A DNA stretch of 64,000 nt from JANQOH01 sp965242575 (GTDB lineage: Bacteria > Pseudomonadota > Alphaproteobacteria > UBA7887). This document shows positions 62,230 through 64,000 of the stretch, piece after piece. The stretch is from assembly GCA_965242575.1 (NCBI GenBank), contig OZ251461.1:2542001-2606000 (forward strand), written 5' to 3'. The notes below the pieces were generated by a model. It saw nothing but the letters and a program-made list of their open reading frames with translations. It had not been told where the DNA came from and did no database searches. The translations under genes were made by a program, and so were the position numbers. Each line of letters starts with the position of its first letter. Within the stretch, counting starts at the first letter, position 1.

Positions 62230-63348
62230 TTAGGCCCGCGCGCCGCTCCCGGTCAATGCTCCGGCGGCGAAGGCGCGCAGGCGGCCCGCGGTGATCGCCT
62301 CGCGAAGGCCGCGCATGAGCGACTGGTAGCGGTGCAGGTTGTGCTGCGTCAGCAGGACCGCGCCGAGAATCTCCTTCGACCGGACGAGGTGGTGGAGGTA
62401 GGCGCGGGAATGGCTGCGGCAGACGGGGCACGAACAGGACGGGTCGAGAGGCCCCGGGTCGTCGGCGTGGCGGGCGTTGCGGAGGTTCGCCTTGCCCCGG
62501 CTCGTGAACGCCTGGCCGTTGCGGCCCGAACGGGTCGGCAGCACGCAGTCGAACATGTCCACCCCGGCGGCGACGGCGGCGGCGATGTCCTCGGGGCGCC
62601 CTACCCCCATGAGGTAACGCGGCTTGTCCGCCGGCAGTTCGGCGGCGGTCAGCGCGGCGGTGTCGATCATCGCCTCCGGCCCCTCGCCGACGGCGAGGCC
62701 GCCTATGGCGTAACCGTCGAAACCGGTGTCGACCAGCCGCGCCGCCGACTCGCGGCGCAGCGCGGGGAACACGGAGCCCTGGACGATCCCGAACACGGCG
62801 TGGCCGGGGCGCGGCGCGAAGGCCGTTCGCGAACGCGCCGCCCAGCGCATCGACCGCCGCATCGATTCCGCCGCCGCCGCCTCCGAAACCGGGAACGGCG
62901 TGCACTCGTCGAACGCCATCGTCACCGTGGCGCCGAGCGCGCGCTGGACGGCGACGCTCGATTCCGGCGTCATGCGCCGCTCCGAGCCGTCGATGTGCGA
63001 CCGGAAGGTCACGCCGTCCTCGTCGATGCGGCGCAGGCGGGCGAGCGACATCGCCTGGAAGCCGCCGGAATCGGTGAGCACGGGGCCGGGCCACGACATG
63101 AACCGGCGCACGCCGCCGAGCCGCGCGACGCGCTCCGCGCCGGGGCGCAGCATGAGGTGGTAGGCGTTCGCCAGCACCATGTCGGCGCCGGCCGCCGCCA
63201 CCGCCTCCGGAGTCATCGCCTTGACCGTCGCCGCGGTGCCCACGGGCATGAAGGCCGGGGTGTCCACCGGGCCGTGCGCGGTCAGGATGCGCCCGGCGCG
63301 CGCCGCGCCGTCCGCGGCGAGGACGCGGAACCCGAACGCCGCCGTCAC
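62230..63348 (-). CDS. tgt: tRNA-guanine transglycosylase
   Basis: Tgt inserts preQ1 at wobble position 34 of queuosine tRNAs. The 372-residue enzyme has HGPVDTPAFMPVGTAATVKAMTP, LTDSGGFQAMSL with the Asp, VQGSVFPALR, GGLAVGE and the zinc site CSCPVCRSHS. GTG 63348 overlaps the queA stop (GTGA). It belongs to the queuosine pathway with queA. Confidence 0.97.
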   Translation of the reverse strand: MTAAFGFRVLAADGAARAGRILTAHGPVDTPAFMPVGTAATVKAMTPEAVAAAGADMVLANAYHLMLRPGAERVARLGGVRRFMSWPGPVLTDSGGFQAMSLARLRRIDEDGVTFRSHIDGSERRMTPESSVAVQRALGATVTMAFDECTPFPVSEAAAAESMRRSMRWAARSRTAFAPRPGHAVFGIVQGSVFPALRRESAARLVDTGFDGYAIGGLAVGEGPEAMIDTAALTAAELPADKPRYLMGVGRPEDIAAAVAAGVDMFDCVLPTRSGRNGQAFTSRGKANLRNARHADDPGPLDPSCSCPVCRSHSRAYLHHLVRSKEILGAVLLTQHNLHRYQSLMRGLREAITAGRLRAFAAGALTGSGARA

Positions 63349-64000
63349 GCGTCCGCCGCCGGCCAGAGCAGGCAGGCGTCGCCGTAGGAATAGAAGCGGT
63401 AGCCGCGCTCCACCGCGTGGGCGTAGGCGGCGCGCATCCGCTCCAGGCCGGAGAACGCGCACACCAGCATGAACAGGCTGGAGCGCGGCAGGTGGAAGTT
63501 GGTCAGCAGCGCGTCGACGGCGCGGAACCGGTGGCCCGGCGTTATGAACAGGTCGGTCTCGCCGGCGAAGGGGCGCGCCTCGCCATCGGCGGCGGCGGTC
63601 TCCAGCAGCCGCGCGGCGGTGGTGCCGACGGCGACGACGCGCCCGCCCGCGGCGCGGGTCCGCGCGACCGCCCGGGCCGCGTCCGCGCCCACCTCGCCCC
63701 ATTCGGCGTGCATGCGGTGGGCGCGCGTGTCGTCGGCGACCACCGGGCGGAAGGTGCCGGCGCCGACATGCAGCGTGACCGCGGCGCGGCCGATCCCGGC
63801 GGCCTCGAGGCGGTCGAGGAGGCCGAGGGTGAAGTGGAGGCCCGCCGTCGGGGCGGCGACGGCGCCGGGGCGGCGCGCGAACACGGTCTGGTAGTCCGCC
63901 GCGTCGCGCGCGTCCGGCCCGCCGGGGCGCTTTACGTAAGGCGGCAGCGGCGCCGCGCCGTGGCGGGCCAGCGCGGCGGCGAACGCGGCGTCGTCGAGGC
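63345..64000 (-). CDS. queA: QueA, S-adenosylmethionine:tRNA ribosyltransferase-isomerase (5' end outside window)
   Basis: QueA adds the epoxycyclopentanediol group to preQ1 in tRNA. The visible C-terminal part has APTAGLHFT, VTLHVGAGTFRPV, RAHRMHAEWGEV and LLTNFHLPRSSLFMLVCAFSG, all family signatures. The N-terminal part extends past the window. Coupled to tgt. Confidence 0.95.
   Translation of the reverse strand, partial: LDDAAFAAALARHGAAPLPPYVKRPGGPDARDAADYQTVFARRPGAVAAPTAGLHFTLGLLDRLEAAGIGRAAVTLHVGAGTFRPVVADDTRAHRMHAEWGEVGADAARAVARTRAAGGRVVAVGTTAARLLETAAADGEARPFAGETDLFITPGHRFRAVDALLTNFHLPRSSLFMLVCAFSGLERMRAAYAHAVERGYRFYSYGDACLLWPAADA

Noticed and set aside
62000..62294. Continuation of the AAA ATPase reading frame through tRNA-Lys
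   Set aside because: It matches the antisense of the tRNA and has no similarity to the ATPase family, so it is read-through of a truncated gene.

Overview
The window is a very GC-rich (about 70% or more by eye), densely packed bacterial chromosome segment. It is most likely from an alphaproteobacterium of the Rhodospirillales/Kiloniellales kind. The evidence is the gene order dnaB-alr-mlaE-mlaF-radA-cvpA-purF, the isc operon with iscR and two NifS-type desulfurases, and the many coupled GTGA/ATGA stop-start overlaps with GTG or TTG starts. The lineage is an inference. No rRNA, CRISPR array, complete transposase gene or prophage was seen. Two tRNA genes are present (Gly-GCC, Lys-TTT).

Layout. 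1-6.4 kb: cysE-iscR-nifS2-iscS-iscU-iscA-hscB-hscA, read leftwards from a promoter overlapping an IscR-type operator at 6403-6427. 6.5-9.6 kb: a hydrolase, anmK and tyrS. 9.6-12.3 kb: a DprE1-like oxidase with a HAD-UbiA prenyltransferase fusion. 12.4-15.5 kb: a PQQ dehydrogenase module with a cytochrome c and two small periplasmic proteins. 15.7-18.6 kb: tRNA-Gly and a run of small housekeeping genes (prolyl-tRNA editing, thioredoxin-TPR, Lon-N, Trm112-like, DUF971). 19-22.8 kb: a large Calx-beta autotransporter gene carrying a C17 tract, broken by a 186-bp MITE-like insertion and by a frameshift. 22.9-32.3 kb: an HD-domain gene, an SDR gene and the purF-to-dnaB run. 32.3-35.7 kb: a decayed DUF1640-like remnant, aspS, and a frameshifted GIY-YIG/DUF433 plus DUF5615 toxin-antitoxin locus. 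35.7-38 kb: a TbpB-like surface lipoprotein and two NHLP-type RiPP precursor genes. 38-43.4 kb: guaA, cytochrome c', a diheme cytochrome, a Deg protease and an enoyl-CoA hydratase. 43.5-53.3 kb: a signalling block (SixA, histidine kinase, substrate-binding protein, RsbW, RsbU, GlnE, GPP34, STAS). 53.4-61.4 kb: SufS/SufU-like genes, molybdenum-enzyme maturation genes (MocA fusion, two XdhC halves, CoxE), and a GT39-type glycosyltransferase with a G28 tract. 61.5-64 kb: a truncated AAA ATPase, tRNA-Lys, tgt and queA.

Three themes stand out. First, two RiPP precursors with matching 78-residue leaders and different cores sit without an obvious maturase. Second, three long G/C homopolymers lie in or next to genes for cell-surface or secreted products, a pattern that suggests contingency loci. 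Third, there are many small decay events and short repeats (MITE, 11-bp duplication, in-frame palindromic coding repeats), which suggests a genome subject to repeat-driven remodelling.
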